Source: Chloroflexota bacterium (lineage in GTDB: Bacteria > Chloroflexota > Anaerolineae > Anaerolineales > Villigracilaceae). Taken from it: a stretch of DNA of 46,641 bases. The stretch spans positions 1 to 46,641 of the forward strand of contig JAIOAQ010000026.1 of assembly GCA_019873735.1 (NCBI GenBank), in the 5' to 3' direction. The translations under genes and the position numbers were made by a program. Of the stretch, positions 7,602-15,169 are shown piece by piece; the first letter of the stretch is position 1, and every line of letters begins with the position of its first letter. Below the pieces are notes generated by a model. The model worked only from the letters and a program-made list of their open reading frames with translations. It searched no databases and was not told the origin of the DNA.

Positions 7602-8621
7602 TTACTTTACCAACGAAGATAAATCCAACCCGGAGGCTTCTACATAATGCATGAACAGGGCGTAGAAATCGTCATTGACCGGTTGTAAGGCCTCAACCCT
7701 GTAAAGATTCTGCATCGCCGTCTGGCCTTCGGCTGTCTGTGTCAGTTGAGCCAACGTCTGCGTCAGGGTAAAGCGCACCTCATCCGGCATGCCGGAAGCA
7801 ACCACAACTACTTCGTATGGGATCAGTGGTTCGATGCGCCAGATAACCTGCACGCGCCGATTGACATCTGGCAAATCCTGCAAAACGGCCGGCGACTGCC
7901 GGGCATCTATGACTGTGGCTCCAAAGTCGCAGATTCCCTGGGCATAAATGGACCGTACCACCGTGGAATGCCCTTCGACGAAAGCGGGCGGCTTTGTACG
8001 GACATTGTTCTCGTTCAAGAAACCGAGTGGAATGACGTAGCCGGCTGCCGAGAGCGGGTCATCCCAGCAGGGCTTGGCATCCTCAAACTGGGACAAAGCA
8101 GTCCTGGCATCTGCCGTGTTCTGGCCGCCGAGTTCATCATAGTACGTCACAAAGTCGCTGCGCACATTGGCGATAAACTGTGCGCCATAGACATACGTGC
8201 CAAAGCGTTGAGTTGCCAGGATGGCCTGCACATAGCCTTTTCGATAAGCATCGGCATAGGCAAAAGGTGGAAGAAAGGCCAGATGTGCGTTTCCCCGGCC
8301 AAAATCTGCTACCAGGGCTGTGTACGATTCGGGCCGGGTCACAACAATCGTGTAGCCGGTGTACTTGCTCAGGCCTTCTGCCAGCGATTTGCCATCGGCA
8401 ATTTGCTCGGTTTGAATGGCCGGTGGAAGCGCGAAAACAATCGGGTTGGCAGGTGATCCTAAGGGGACAACTGTTGCCGTCGGTGCCGCTGAGGTCTCAA
8501 CAGGAGTTGCCGGCTGGGTTGACGTCGGCGTAACTGTAGGGGCAGCCGGCGCAATGGGCAGATTACACGCCCCCGCTGTAAGGACAAGCAAAACTGACAA
8601 AAGTGAAAAATGTTTTGGCAT
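7602..8621 (-). CDS. phnD: Second PhnD-like binding lipoprotein, without its own ABC genes
   Basis: A 339-residue paralogue of the phnD product at 6189-7223. The signal peptide ends with AGAC (C19), then a Thr/Pro/Ala linker, then the same domain landmarks: LSKYTGYTIVV, HLAFLPPFAYA, PCWDDPLSAAGYV, EGHSTVVRSIY, CDFGATVIDAR. ATG at 8621 is preceded by an AGAGG ribosome site; the open frame extends upstream to 9245 but that part is antisense to the DUF4230 gene and is not protein-like. It may feed the neighbouring PhnE pair with a different ligand, or act as a sensor. Confidence 0.9.
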   Translation of the reverse strand: MPKHFSLLSVLLVLTAGACNLPIAPAAPTVTPTSTQPATPVETSAAPTATVVPLGSPANPIVFALPPAIQTEQIADGKSLAEGLSKYTGYTIVVTRPESYTALVADFGRGNAHLAFLPPFAYADAYRKGYVQAILATQRFGTYVYGAQFIANVRSDFVTYYDELGGQNTADARTALSQFEDAKPCWDDPLSAAGYVIPLGFLNENNVRTKPPAFVEGHSTVVRSIYAQGICDFGATVIDARQSPAVLQDLPDVNRRVQVIWRIEPLIPYEVVVVASGMPDEVRFTLTQTLAQLTQTAEGQTAMQNLYRVEALQPVNDDFYALFMHYVEASGLDLSSLVK

Positions 8622-8651
8622 GATTGAACCTCTTGTGTTTTCCACAAAAGA

Positions 8652-8659
8652 AGTATAAT
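8652..8659. promoter_or_regulatory. Divergent overlapping -10 boxes
   Basis: AGTATAATCT holds TATAAT on the plus strand (8654-8659), ten bases before the DUF4230 start at 8670, and TATACT on the minus strand (8657-8652), upstream of the phnD-like gene. Polymerase bound for one gene should exclude the other. The plus transcript would have almost no leader, and there is no Shine-Dalgarno sequence there. Confidence 0.55.
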
Positions 8660-8669
8660 CTCTTCCACT

Positions 8670-9323
8670 ATGAAAAACTGGCTTTCTATTGCGATCTTGG
8701 CGATAGTTGCTGTGGCCGCCTATTACATGGTGCAGTCTGTGCGTCAAAGCACGCAACAGGCCGTTGCGCCGTTGACGCAGGCCAACAGCGCCCTGCAAAC
8801 TCAGGTGGCCGATTTGCTGCACCCCACGCCTACGATCATCCCGGATCCGGTGACCATCATCCACGAAGTGCGCGCCCTGGCCCGGCTGGAGACGATTCAA
8901 TACACCATTGAGCAGGTCATCACAGCCGAACAGAATCAAGGCACACTGGATTTTCTCTTTGGCGACAGGTTGCTCTTTGTGGCGCACGGTTCGGTCATTG
9001 CCGGCATTGATATGAGCAAAATTGCTCCAGAGCACATGCAACTCCAAAATGGGACGCTGTACGTCACCCTGCCGCCGGCGGAGGTTTTCATCGTTGCCCT
9101 CGATAACCAGAAATCGTATGTCTATGACCGCGAGACTGGCCTTTTCACCAAGGGCAACATCAACCTGGAAGCCGAAGCCCGTCAGGCCGCCGAAGAAAAG
9201 ATTTTGCAGGCGGCTTTGGACGATGGCATCTTGGATGTGGCTCAAACCAATGCCGAAGCCTTCTTAACCAAATTCTTTGACTCGTTAGGCTTCAAGCAGA
9301 CCGTCTTCCTGCGTTCCAGATAG
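8670..9323 (+). CDS. DUF4230 family membrane-anchored protein
   Basis: A 217-residue protein with one N-terminal membrane helix (residues 5-20) and a short coiled region rich in Gln and Ala, followed by a DUF4230 domain: VHEV-type start (IIHEVRALARLETIQYTIEQ), GDRLLFVAHGSVIAGIDMS, then LPPAEVFIVALDNQKSYVYDRETG and a helical tail. The domain should be outside the cell. The family is widespread but without known function. It converges with the lipM-like gene with five bases between the stops. Confidence 0.85.
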   Translation: MKNWLSIAILAIVAVAAYYMVQSVRQSTQQAVAPLTQANSALQTQVADLLHPTPTIIPDPVTIIHEVRALARLETIQYTIEQVITAEQNQGTLDFLFGDRLLFVAHGSVIAGIDMSKIAPEHMQLQNGTLYVTLPPAEVFIVALDNQKSYVYDRETGLFTKGNINLEAEARQAAEEKILQAALDDGILDVAQTNAEAFLTKFFDSLGFKQTVFLRSR

Positions 9324-9328
9324 CGGCA

Positions 9329-10150
9329 TCAGACGCGTTCCGTCCAGGACGGATGGGCATATTTCTCCTGCAGCAACATTTTGGCCCGTTCCAGTTCAAA
9401 GGGGGACAATTCGCCTGGCTGCAGGTTTAATCCCAGCACCGTTTCAAAAGCCCGGACGAAGGCCTGCGCGGCCGTCTCCCAGCCGATTGACCGTCCCAAC
9501 GCGGATTCGACCGTTATCGCGCGCGTCAACAGGCGTTCCGCCGCGCGTTGACGCGCGGCCTCGTCGGGAAAGGACAAGGCCTGGGTAATGCGCGTCAGGT
9601 CTCCGGTCAAGGGAAGAGAACCGTGCTGAAGGACTCCTTCCCGTCGACGCGCCTGTGCCGAGCCAATCAATTTTTTCCCGCCAACCGTAATCTCATACGC
9701 CGAAGGGACTTCAAAACACACCGGCCCGCTTGAATTGGTGCTTGGGCCAGGGACAGCCTCCTTCATTTCCACACCCAGACCAAGGCTCTGCATGGCATGC
9801 ATGAGGGCAGCCGCCAGCCGGTTGTAGGACTCAAGCAGGCTGCCTGACATCACAGGTTCGTGCAGCGGCGCGGTGACAGAGTAAGTCAGTTCGTCGGTAT
9901 GCAGGATAGCGCGTCCGCCGGTAGGGCGGCGAACCACATCCCAGCCGCGCCCTTGCAAACGCGGCAGGTCTACATCGGCATAGGGTTGGGCATAGCCAAG
10001 CGAAAGACAAGGCGGCTCCCACGCATATAGCCGCAGGGTGGGCAGGGAAGACCCGCTGCCGGCAGCCTCCAAGCAGGCCTCATCTACAGCCATATTCCAC
10101 GCCCCACGCCCCGGGGGGGTAATCAGTAAACGCCAGACAGGTTTTGACAT
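9329..10150 (-). CDS. lipM: Octanoyltransferase of the LipM / lipoate-ligase family
   Basis: A 273-residue protein of the biotin/lipoate transferase fold. Landmarks are WNMAVDEA (18-25), RRPTGGRAILH (74-84), CFEVPSAYEITVGGKKLIGSAQ with Cys145 and Lys160, and LQHGSL with His176. The Cys in the CF..PS.YE context is the acyl-carrying residue of LipM, which moves octanoate from acyl carrier protein to GcvH or lipoyl domains. A lipoate ligase (LplA) is the alternative, but those lack this Cys. The ATG at 10150 lies seven bases after a TACAAT box (10163-10158), so the message may be leaderless. Confidence 0.82.
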   Translation of the reverse strand: MSKPVWRLLITPPGRGAWNMAVDEACLEAAGSGSSLPTLRLYAWEPPCLSLGYAQPYADVDLPRLQGRGWDVVRRPTGGRAILHTDELTYSVTAPLHEPVMSGSLLESYNRLAAALMHAMQSLGLGVEMKEAVPGPSTNSSGPVCFEVPSAYEITVGGKKLIGSAQARRREGVLQHGSLPLTGDLTRITQALSFPDEAARQRAAERLLTRAITVESALGRSIGWETAAQAFVRAFETVLGLNLQPGELSPFELERAKMLLQEKYAHPSWTERV

Positions 10151-10266
10151 CGGCGGGATTGTACTCGAAAACGGGTAATTTGAGAAAGACAGCCATCCGA
10201 ATCTCTGCTATACTTGCCGTCAATCTGGCTGGATTCATTCAACCTCTGTACCCTGTGGCCGATTCT

Positions 10267-11277
10267 ATGCGCCTCTCTGACTTTGACTACCACCTGCCTC
10301 CTGAATTCATCGCCCAGACCCCGGTTGAGCCGCGTGATGCCTCGCGCCTGCTCGTCCTTCACCGGGACACGGGCGCGCTGGAACATGCCGTTTTCCGCGA
10401 CATTGGCAAGTACCTTCGCCCCGGCGACCTGCTGGTTTTGAACCAGACGCGCGTCATCCCGGCGCGGCTCTATGCCCGCAAGGAGAGCGGCGGGCGGGTT
10501 GAACTCCTGCTCCTGCGCCGCCGTGACCAACTCACCTGGGAGGTGCTGGCAGGCGGCAAGGGCCTGCGCGCCGGCATCCGGCTCCAGGTGGAGGACGGGC
10601 CGCAGGCCGAGATTCTCGAACTGCTCGACGGCGCCGGGCGGCTGATCCGCTTTGCCGAACCGATTGAGCCGTATTTTCCCAAAGTAGGCAACGTACCCCT
10701 TCCGCCCTACATCCATGAAACACTGCGCGACCCCGAACGCTACCAGACCGTCTATGCCCGCGAGCCGGGTTCTGCCGCCGCTCCCACCGCCGGCTTGCAC
10801 TTTACCCCGCGCCTGCTGGACGAACTTCAGATGCAGGGCGTCCGCCTGGCCTACGTCACCCTGCATGTCGGGCTGGATACCTTCGCGCCGGTGACGGAGG
10901 AGAACCCCGCCGACCACAAAATCCACACCGAATGGTGCTGCCTCCCAGAGGAGACTGTTGTAGCCATTCAGCAGACCCGTCAGCAGGGTGGGCGCGTCGT
11001 TGCTGTCGGCACCACCTCGGTCCGCACGCTTGAAAGCGCCGCCTCAGGGCAGGATGAAATCTTGCCCTACAGCGGCCCCACCTCTCTCTACATCCTCCCC
11101 GGCTACCGCTTTCGGGTGGTGGATGCCATGATCACCAATTTCCACCTGCCCAAATCCACGCTGCTCATGCTGGTCAGCGCCTTTGCCGGGCGGGAAACCA
11201 TCCTGAACGCCTACCAGGTTGCTATCGGCGCAGGCTACCGCTTTTACTCTTTTGGCGATGCCATGCTGATTTTATAA
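10267..11277 (+). CDS. queA: tRNA preQ1(34) S-adenosylmethionine ribosyltransferase-isomerase
   Basis: A 336-residue QueA of normal length. It begins MRLSDFDYHLPPEFIAQTP, has RDASRLLVL, FRDIGKYLRPGDLLVLN, then PLPPYI, YQTVYA, the AAPTAGLHFT motif, GTFAP-like GLDTFAPV and ITNFHLPKSTLLMLVSAF. It transfers the ribosyl part of AdoMet to preQ1 in the tRNA anticodon to make epoxyqueuosine. An open frame continues upstream to 10144 but the family start is ATG 10267. A TATACT box at about 10208 may be its -10. It appears to form a unit with the AlaX gene 20 bases downstream. Confidence 0.95.
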   Translation: MRLSDFDYHLPPEFIAQTPVEPRDASRLLVLHRDTGALEHAVFRDIGKYLRPGDLLVLNQTRVIPARLYARKESGGRVELLLLRRRDQLTWEVLAGGKGLRAGIRLQVEDGPQAEILELLDGAGRLIRFAEPIEPYFPKVGNVPLPPYIHETLRDPERYQTVYAREPGSAAAPTAGLHFTPRLLDELQMQGVRLAYVTLHVGLDTFAPVTEENPADHKIHTEWCCLPEETVVAIQQTRQQGGRVVAVGTTSVRTLESAASGQDEILPYSGPTSLYILPGYRFRVVDAMITNFHLPKSTLLMLVSAFAGRETILNAYQVAIGAGYRFYSFGDAMLIL

Positions 11278-11297
11278 TCCATTCCCAAGCCAAAACG

Positions 11298-12509
11298 ATG
11301 TGCCCTACTGAACAACTTTACTTTGACGACCCACTCTGTTTGGAGTTTGAGGCCGAAATCATTGAGACCGTTGCCCTGCCTGATGGGCATACTGGCGCCA
11401 TCCTGCCGCGCACCTACTTTTACCCGACCAGCGGCGGGCAGGAACACGACATCGGCACAATAGGTCCGGCGCAAGTTGTGGATGTTTTCAAAGACGACGA
11501 TGACCGCATCATTCACAGCCTGAGCCTGCCTCTGACCATTGGGCGTTACCTGGCCCGCATTGACCGCGACCGCCGTTTGCGGCATATGCAGCACCATACA
11601 GCCCAGCATGTGCTTACCGGCTCATTTGTGGCCGTGCTGGGATTGGAAACGCTCTCGGCCAACATCAACGGCTACACCCCCTCTACCATTGACCTGGACG
11701 CACACCAGATTTCTGCAGCGGACCTGGGACGCGTTGAAGCATATGCCAATCAGATCCTGTTTGAAAATCGGACCGTCAAAACGTATTATGTCACCGATGC
11801 TGAAGCCGCCCGCGTCCCTTTCCGCAAACCGCCGGCCGTTTCCGGGCGCATCCGTGTTATCGAAGTAGATGGGTTCGATTATTCCGCCTGCGGAGGGACG
11901 CACTGCCCGCAGACCGGCATGGTGGGGCTGGTCAAAATCCTGCGCACCGAACGCGTCAATCAAAAACTGCGCGTCCATTTTGTGGCCGGTGCCCAGGCAT
12001 TGGAAGTCTTTCAGGCCTGTCACGCGGTCGTGCAAGAAATCACATCGTTGTTAGATACCGGCCTGGACGGTCTGGGCGAAGCGGTGCGGCGTCAGCAGGA
12101 ACGCCTGAAAACGATGGAAGTTGAGTTAGAAGACTTGCGGCGCGAGCGCCTGGAAAATGAAGCCCGCTTGTTGGCCGAGTCGGCCCGTCCGGTGGAGAAA
12201 TGGCGCCTGGTCACTGCCCTGTTTCCCAACCGGCCGCCTGCCGAATTGCGTCTGCTAGCCGGTAAACTACGCGCCTTCCCTGGCCTGATCTCTTTGCTGG
12301 CGTCTTACGATGGACAGAAACTCTCCCTGGTGGCCGCCTGCGCCCCTGACAGCGGCCTGAATGCCCGCCTTTTGCTGGAACAACATTTAACCCCGCTTGC
12401 TTGCCGCGGCGGGGGAGATGAATCGCTTGCTCAAGGCGGCGGCCCGGTTGAACAGGCCGCGCTTGACCGGTTGTTTTCACAGACCGAGGAATATATCCGC
12501 CGTTTGTAA
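11298..12509 (+). CDS. AlaX-type alanyl-tRNA editing protein, long form
   Basis: A 403-residue free-standing homologue of the editing part of alanyl-tRNA synthetase. It has an N-terminal beta domain with TSGGQEHDIG (44-53), the zinc-binding HHTAQH (H100, H104), CGGTH (C198, H202), then a coiled coil (about 235-295) and a DHHA1-like C-terminal domain ending near residue 400. It would remove Ser or Gly from mischarged tRNA-Ala. There is no aminoacylation domain, and the length and the DHHA1 region fit the AlaX-L type. No ribosome site is evident; translation may be coupled to queA. Confidence 0.9.
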   Translation: MCPTEQLYFDDPLCLEFEAEIIETVALPDGHTGAILPRTYFYPTSGGQEHDIGTIGPAQVVDVFKDDDDRIIHSLSLPLTIGRYLARIDRDRRLRHMQHHTAQHVLTGSFVAVLGLETLSANINGYTPSTIDLDAHQISAADLGRVEAYANQILFENRTVKTYYVTDAEAARVPFRKPPAVSGRIRVIEVDGFDYSACGGTHCPQTGMVGLVKILRTERVNQKLRVHFVAGAQALEVFQACHAVVQEITSLLDTGLDGLGEAVRRQQERLKTMEVELEDLRRERLENEARLLAESARPVEKWRLVTALFPNRPPAELRLLAGKLRAFPGLISLLASYDGQKLSLVAACAPDSGLNARLLLEQHLTPLACRGGGDESLAQGGGPVEQAALDRLFSQTEEYIRRL

Positions 12510-12519
12510 AGGTGTCACG

Positions 12520-12807
12520 CTACCGGCTTACGGCCTCAACCTCTTCGATGGCCTCTTGCAGCCATTCTACGACCTGTTCTTTTGACGGAATCCAGATGTC
12601 GTACACCAATTTCTCGTTGATGACCAGGCCGGGCGCAATCATGACCGGCGTATATTTGGCAATCTCAGCCGGCTCCTTGATTTCTACGATGTCCAACTCC
12701 AGGTCGGGATACTTTGGCCGTAAAACGGTCTGCGCCATCAACACCAGCCGGCGGACGGCATAACGCTGACGCGACTTTGTGCCCAAAATTTTGACCGAAA
12801 TCTTCAT
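12520..12807 (-). CDS. Thioredoxin-fold small protein without CxxC
   Basis: A 95-residue protein that resembles its upstream neighbour: MKISVKILG start, a helix, LDIVEIKEPAEIAKY, then APGLVINEKLVYDIWIPSKEQVVEWL. The cis-Pro region (MIAPGLVIN) of the thioredoxin fold is kept, but the CxxC active site is absent. It may be a partner or structural paralogue of the redox-active protein encoded just before. Its start overlaps the upstream stop by four bases (ATGA). Confidence 0.75.
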   Translation of the reverse strand: MKISVKILGTKSRQRYAVRRLVLMAQTVLRPKYPDLELDIVEIKEPAEIAKYTPVMIAPGLVINEKLVYDIWIPSKEQVVEWLQEAIEEVEAVSR

Positions 12808-13064
12808 TGCACCACCTCGCGGTACCAGGCCAGAATCTCGTCTTTTTTGGGTACCCGTCCCGAACAGACGACTTTATCGTTGATCACCAGCGCCGGCGTA
12901 AACAAAACTGGATATTTCTCAATTTCGAGGATATCCTCAATGTGTTCCAGCGCCACCTCCAGATCCGGCTTTTCCTGCAATAGGGCTTCCAATGCCGCGG
13001 CCGCCGCGCGTTCCAGAGAATAGCATTTTGCACATCCCGGCCCCAATACTTTGATGTTCAGCAT
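12804..13064 (-). CDS. Small thioredoxin-like protein with CAKC active site
   Basis: An 86-residue redox-active disulphide protein of the MTH895 type: MLNIKVLGPGCAKCYSLERA (CxxC at C11 and C14), a helix, EHIEDILEIEKYPVLFTPAL with the cis-Pro, and INDKVVCSGRVP. ATG at 13064 is chosen because AAGGAG lies eight bases upstream and the family starts here. The ribosome site lies within the end of the zinc-ribbon gene. Such proteins may reduce or carry thiols or metals; the target is unknown. Confidence 0.85.
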   Translation of the reverse strand: MLNIKVLGPGCAKCYSLERAAAAALEALLQEKPDLEVALEHIEDILEIEKYPVLFTPALVINDKVVCSGRVPKKDEILAWYREVVQ

Positions 13065-13065
13065 T

Positions 13066-13296
13066 TTACGCTCCTTGAGATGTATCTGGCAGACGAGCGC
13101 CTTTGTTCTCGCAGGCTGCACATAAATCGGTCTTGCGATTCGTCCAGTAGTTCAGGCCGCAAACCGGGCAAGTAACCTTACGCAAGTTGCCGATTTTTTG
13201 CACCGGTTTGGGGCGCATTTCAGGGGGGAGACTGGCATAAGGGTCCTGAATGCAGGTGCAGGCAGGCGGGGGATTTTGTTTCTTTTCGTCCATCAA
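13066..13296 (-). CDS. Small zinc-ribbon protein
   Basis: A 76-residue protein with C43-x2-C46 and C59-x2-C62, a classic four-Cys zinc ribbon, plus C13 and C15 near the start. There is no recognised family. It begins ATGATG at 13296 and ends one base before the ATG of the thioredoxin-like gene, so the three small genes form an operon, zinc ribbon - CAKC thioredoxin - CxxC-less thioredoxin. The context suggests a thiol or metal-related job. Confidence 0.7.
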   Translation of the reverse strand: MMDEKKQNPPPACTCIQDPYASLPPEMRPKPVQKIGNLRKVTCPVCGLNYWTNRKTDLCAACENKGARLPDTSQGA

Positions 13297-13319
13297 AATA
13301 CCCTTTTACACGAAGGAGT

Positions 13320-13490
13320 CTACTGCAAAAAGGGCGTTTCTAACGCAAGGGCGCAAAGCCGCTAAGATTTTGAAGGTCTACTTTTTTATGCATAATCCGA
13401 AACCGAAAAACGACGATTTTGCATTGTAAATTGCATTTTCTTTGCGCCTTGGCGACTTCGCGTTGAGATTTTCTGTTTTTGCAGTGAAGT
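13320..13490. repeat. Composite palindromic repeat, non-coding
   Basis: Outer arms CTACTGCAAAAA (13320-13331) and TTTTTGCAGTG (13476-13486) enclose inner arms AACGCAAGGGCGCAAAG (about 13342-13358) and CTTTGCGCCTTGGCGACTTC with CGCGTT (13440-13464). The style matches the element at 7371-7518. No gene is visible in the 225 bp between the zinc-ribbon and VKOR genes. Confidence 0.65.
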
Positions 13491-13521
13491 CACGAAGGAG
13501 AAGGTATCTGCTTTCTGGCTG

Positions 13522-14997
13522 CTATTCGTCCTCATCTAGTGCAAAAAGGCTTGTAGCCGCCGGCAGGCTCAGGATGAGCAGAAGCGTCATGATGATTGCT
13601 GAGGAGATGCACCACATGCACACGGCGCGGATGACAAAAGGCTCCAGGTAAGTGAGGTAAACCGAGAAAGCCACCCCAAAGAAGGACATGCCAAACATGG
13701 CCAACGCGGCCGGTTTTTGCAGGCGCGGGATGAAACGGCGTACCAGCCAGGCTGCTAACAGGGCCGCGTATCCCATCAGGCCCAACAATCCAACGGGCAG
13801 GAAGCCGAACAGCACGGCATACGGGCTGTTTTGCACGGCGTTGCAGTCCCCTACCGGGCCGCACGCAGCCGCGACATGCTGGGTCTCCACATACGTCAGG
13901 TAGCCCGCTACGCCCATGCCAACCGCAATCAGTGCCAGGAAAAGCCAGTCCAGCCAGGGCCAGGATGGCCATGGGATTTCGACGAAAAAGGCAACCAGGC
14001 TGAAGATCAACACGATGCACATCAGCACCAGGACCACGATGGCTATGGTGAATCCATTGGGGCGCGGCGGCCCTGCCTCTGGTAAGGGGACAGATGGCGG
14101 GGTTGGCTGCACCGCGGTGGGGGCAGAATCGGGACGCGGCGGCAGTAAAGGAAAGTCCACCCCGCCTTGGGCCAGATATTCTTCCACCAGGGTGGGGAGT
14201 TCGGCGGCAATTTGCCCGTTCACCAGGATGCGTTCGCCAACAATTGCCAGCGGCAGGTCAACTTGCTCACGCGGTACACCGTATCCGGCAGCCACCTGAT
14301 ACATGTATTCCACATCCTGCGCGCTGACGATGTCCACTGTGCGGAACTCCACCTGATCTCCATAGGTTGCTTGCAATGGAGCCAGCGCCAGGCGGACCAT
14401 CTGATCGCAGGCGCTGCAATCCACGGTTGAGAAAATGATGACGCGTACCACCGCATCCGACGGGGGGACGGTTGGCGCGGCCAGCGAGGAGAATCCTTCT
14501 AGTTCCGGGATGTCTGGCGCGGGAACCCCGCCTGCCTCCATGTACTTTTCGATCAGACCGGGCAGTTCTTCTGGAATTTGCTGCGACCCAATCAGGACAT
14601 GGTCGCCAATCATAAGGAAGGGAACGCCGACCTGCTGAATGCCCAGCCGGTTGGCCAGGGCGTAAAGCAAGTCTACATCGGCACGCGTGACCACTTCCAC
14701 TTGGCGCAAATCAAAGGCGGGGCCGTACTGGGCCTGGAGGGGCGGCAGGGTCTGTGTGCGCACATATTCGCAGTGTCCGCAGCCGCTCATCCAGAAAAGT
14801 ACGGCATGGACGACGCCGTCAGGCTGGGGGGTGAGCGCCGAAGCGACATCTTCGCCGCACAGGTGACAAACTTTGTACGTCGGCGAGGGCCGCGGTGTGG
14901 CTTGGGACGCGGGTGCTGCCTGGGCTGGCAATATGCTAAGGGTAAACAGAAGCAGGCCGAGGGTCAGGAAGAGAAACGTGCGTTTTCGCGTCATCAT
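13522..14997 (-). CDS. Two-thioredoxin plus VKOR fusion protein
   Basis: A protein of about 491 residues. After a signal peptide (1-27) there is a CHLC pair (44-47), a thioredoxin domain with CGHC (73-76), a second one with CSAC (194-197), a Pro-rich linker (285-315), and a C-terminal VKOR domain with five helices, loop cysteines C379 and C385 and the quinone-side CMWC (460-463). VKOR passes electrons from a thiol oxidase to quinone, so this is a self-contained system for making disulphide bonds outside the membrane. The thioredoxin domains are N-terminal and doubled. Start ATGATG at 14997/14994; the ATG at 15009 is possible. Confidence 0.85.
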   Translation of the reverse strand: MMTRKRTFLFLTLGLLLFTLSILPAQAAPASQATPRPSPTYKVCHLCGEDVASALTPQPDGVVHAVLFWMSGCGHCEYVRTQTLPPLQAQYGPAFDLRQVEVVTRADVDLLYALANRLGIQQVGVPFLMIGDHVLIGSQQIPEELPGLIEKYMEAGGVPAPDIPELEGFSSLAAPTVPPSDAVVRVIIFSTVDCSACDQMVRLALAPLQATYGDQVEFRTVDIVSAQDVEYMYQVAAGYGVPREQVDLPLAIVGERILVNGQIAAELPTLVEEYLAQGGVDFPLLPPRPDSAPTAVQPTPPSVPLPEAGPPRPNGFTIAIVVLVLMCIVLIFSLVAFFVEIPWPSWPWLDWLFLALIAVGMGVAGYLTYVETQHVAAACGPVGDCNAVQNSPYAVLFGFLPVGLLGLMGYAALLAAWLVRRFIPRLQKPAALAMFGMSFFGVAFSVYLTYLEPFVIRAVCMWCISSAIIMTLLLILSLPAATSLFALDEDE

Positions 14998-15063
14998 ACA
15001 AAGAAACATCTCCAGGAAAGGTGGCCGGAAAGGGCTGGGAAGCGTCTGAAGATTCCTTAACAC

Positions 15064-15117
15064 AAAGCCGCAGGGACGCCAGGTTGCCTACCTTTTTGGG
15101 AAACCTTTGCGGCTTTC
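15064..15117. repeat. Hairpin repeat AAAGCCGC/GCGGCTTT
   Basis: AAAGCCGC (15064-15071) pairs with GCGGCTTT (15110-15117), with an inner AGGTT/AACCT pairing. It is a short non-coding palindrome between the VKOR and ABC exporter genes, of the same general style as the other intergenic repeats here. Confidence 0.6.
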
Positions 15118-15169
15118 AGACAGGACAGTCTCTGAGCAAACTTTGCAAGGTTGTCAGACAGCGAAAAGA

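Noticed and set aside
8622..9245. Upstream extension of the second phnD-like gene.
   Set aside because: The extension is antisense to the DUF4230 gene. The lipoprotein signal starts at 8621 with a ribosome site.
11298..12509. Truncated alanyl-tRNA synthetase pseudogene.
   Set aside because: The protein has its own start and complete zinc motifs and fits the free-standing AlaX layout.
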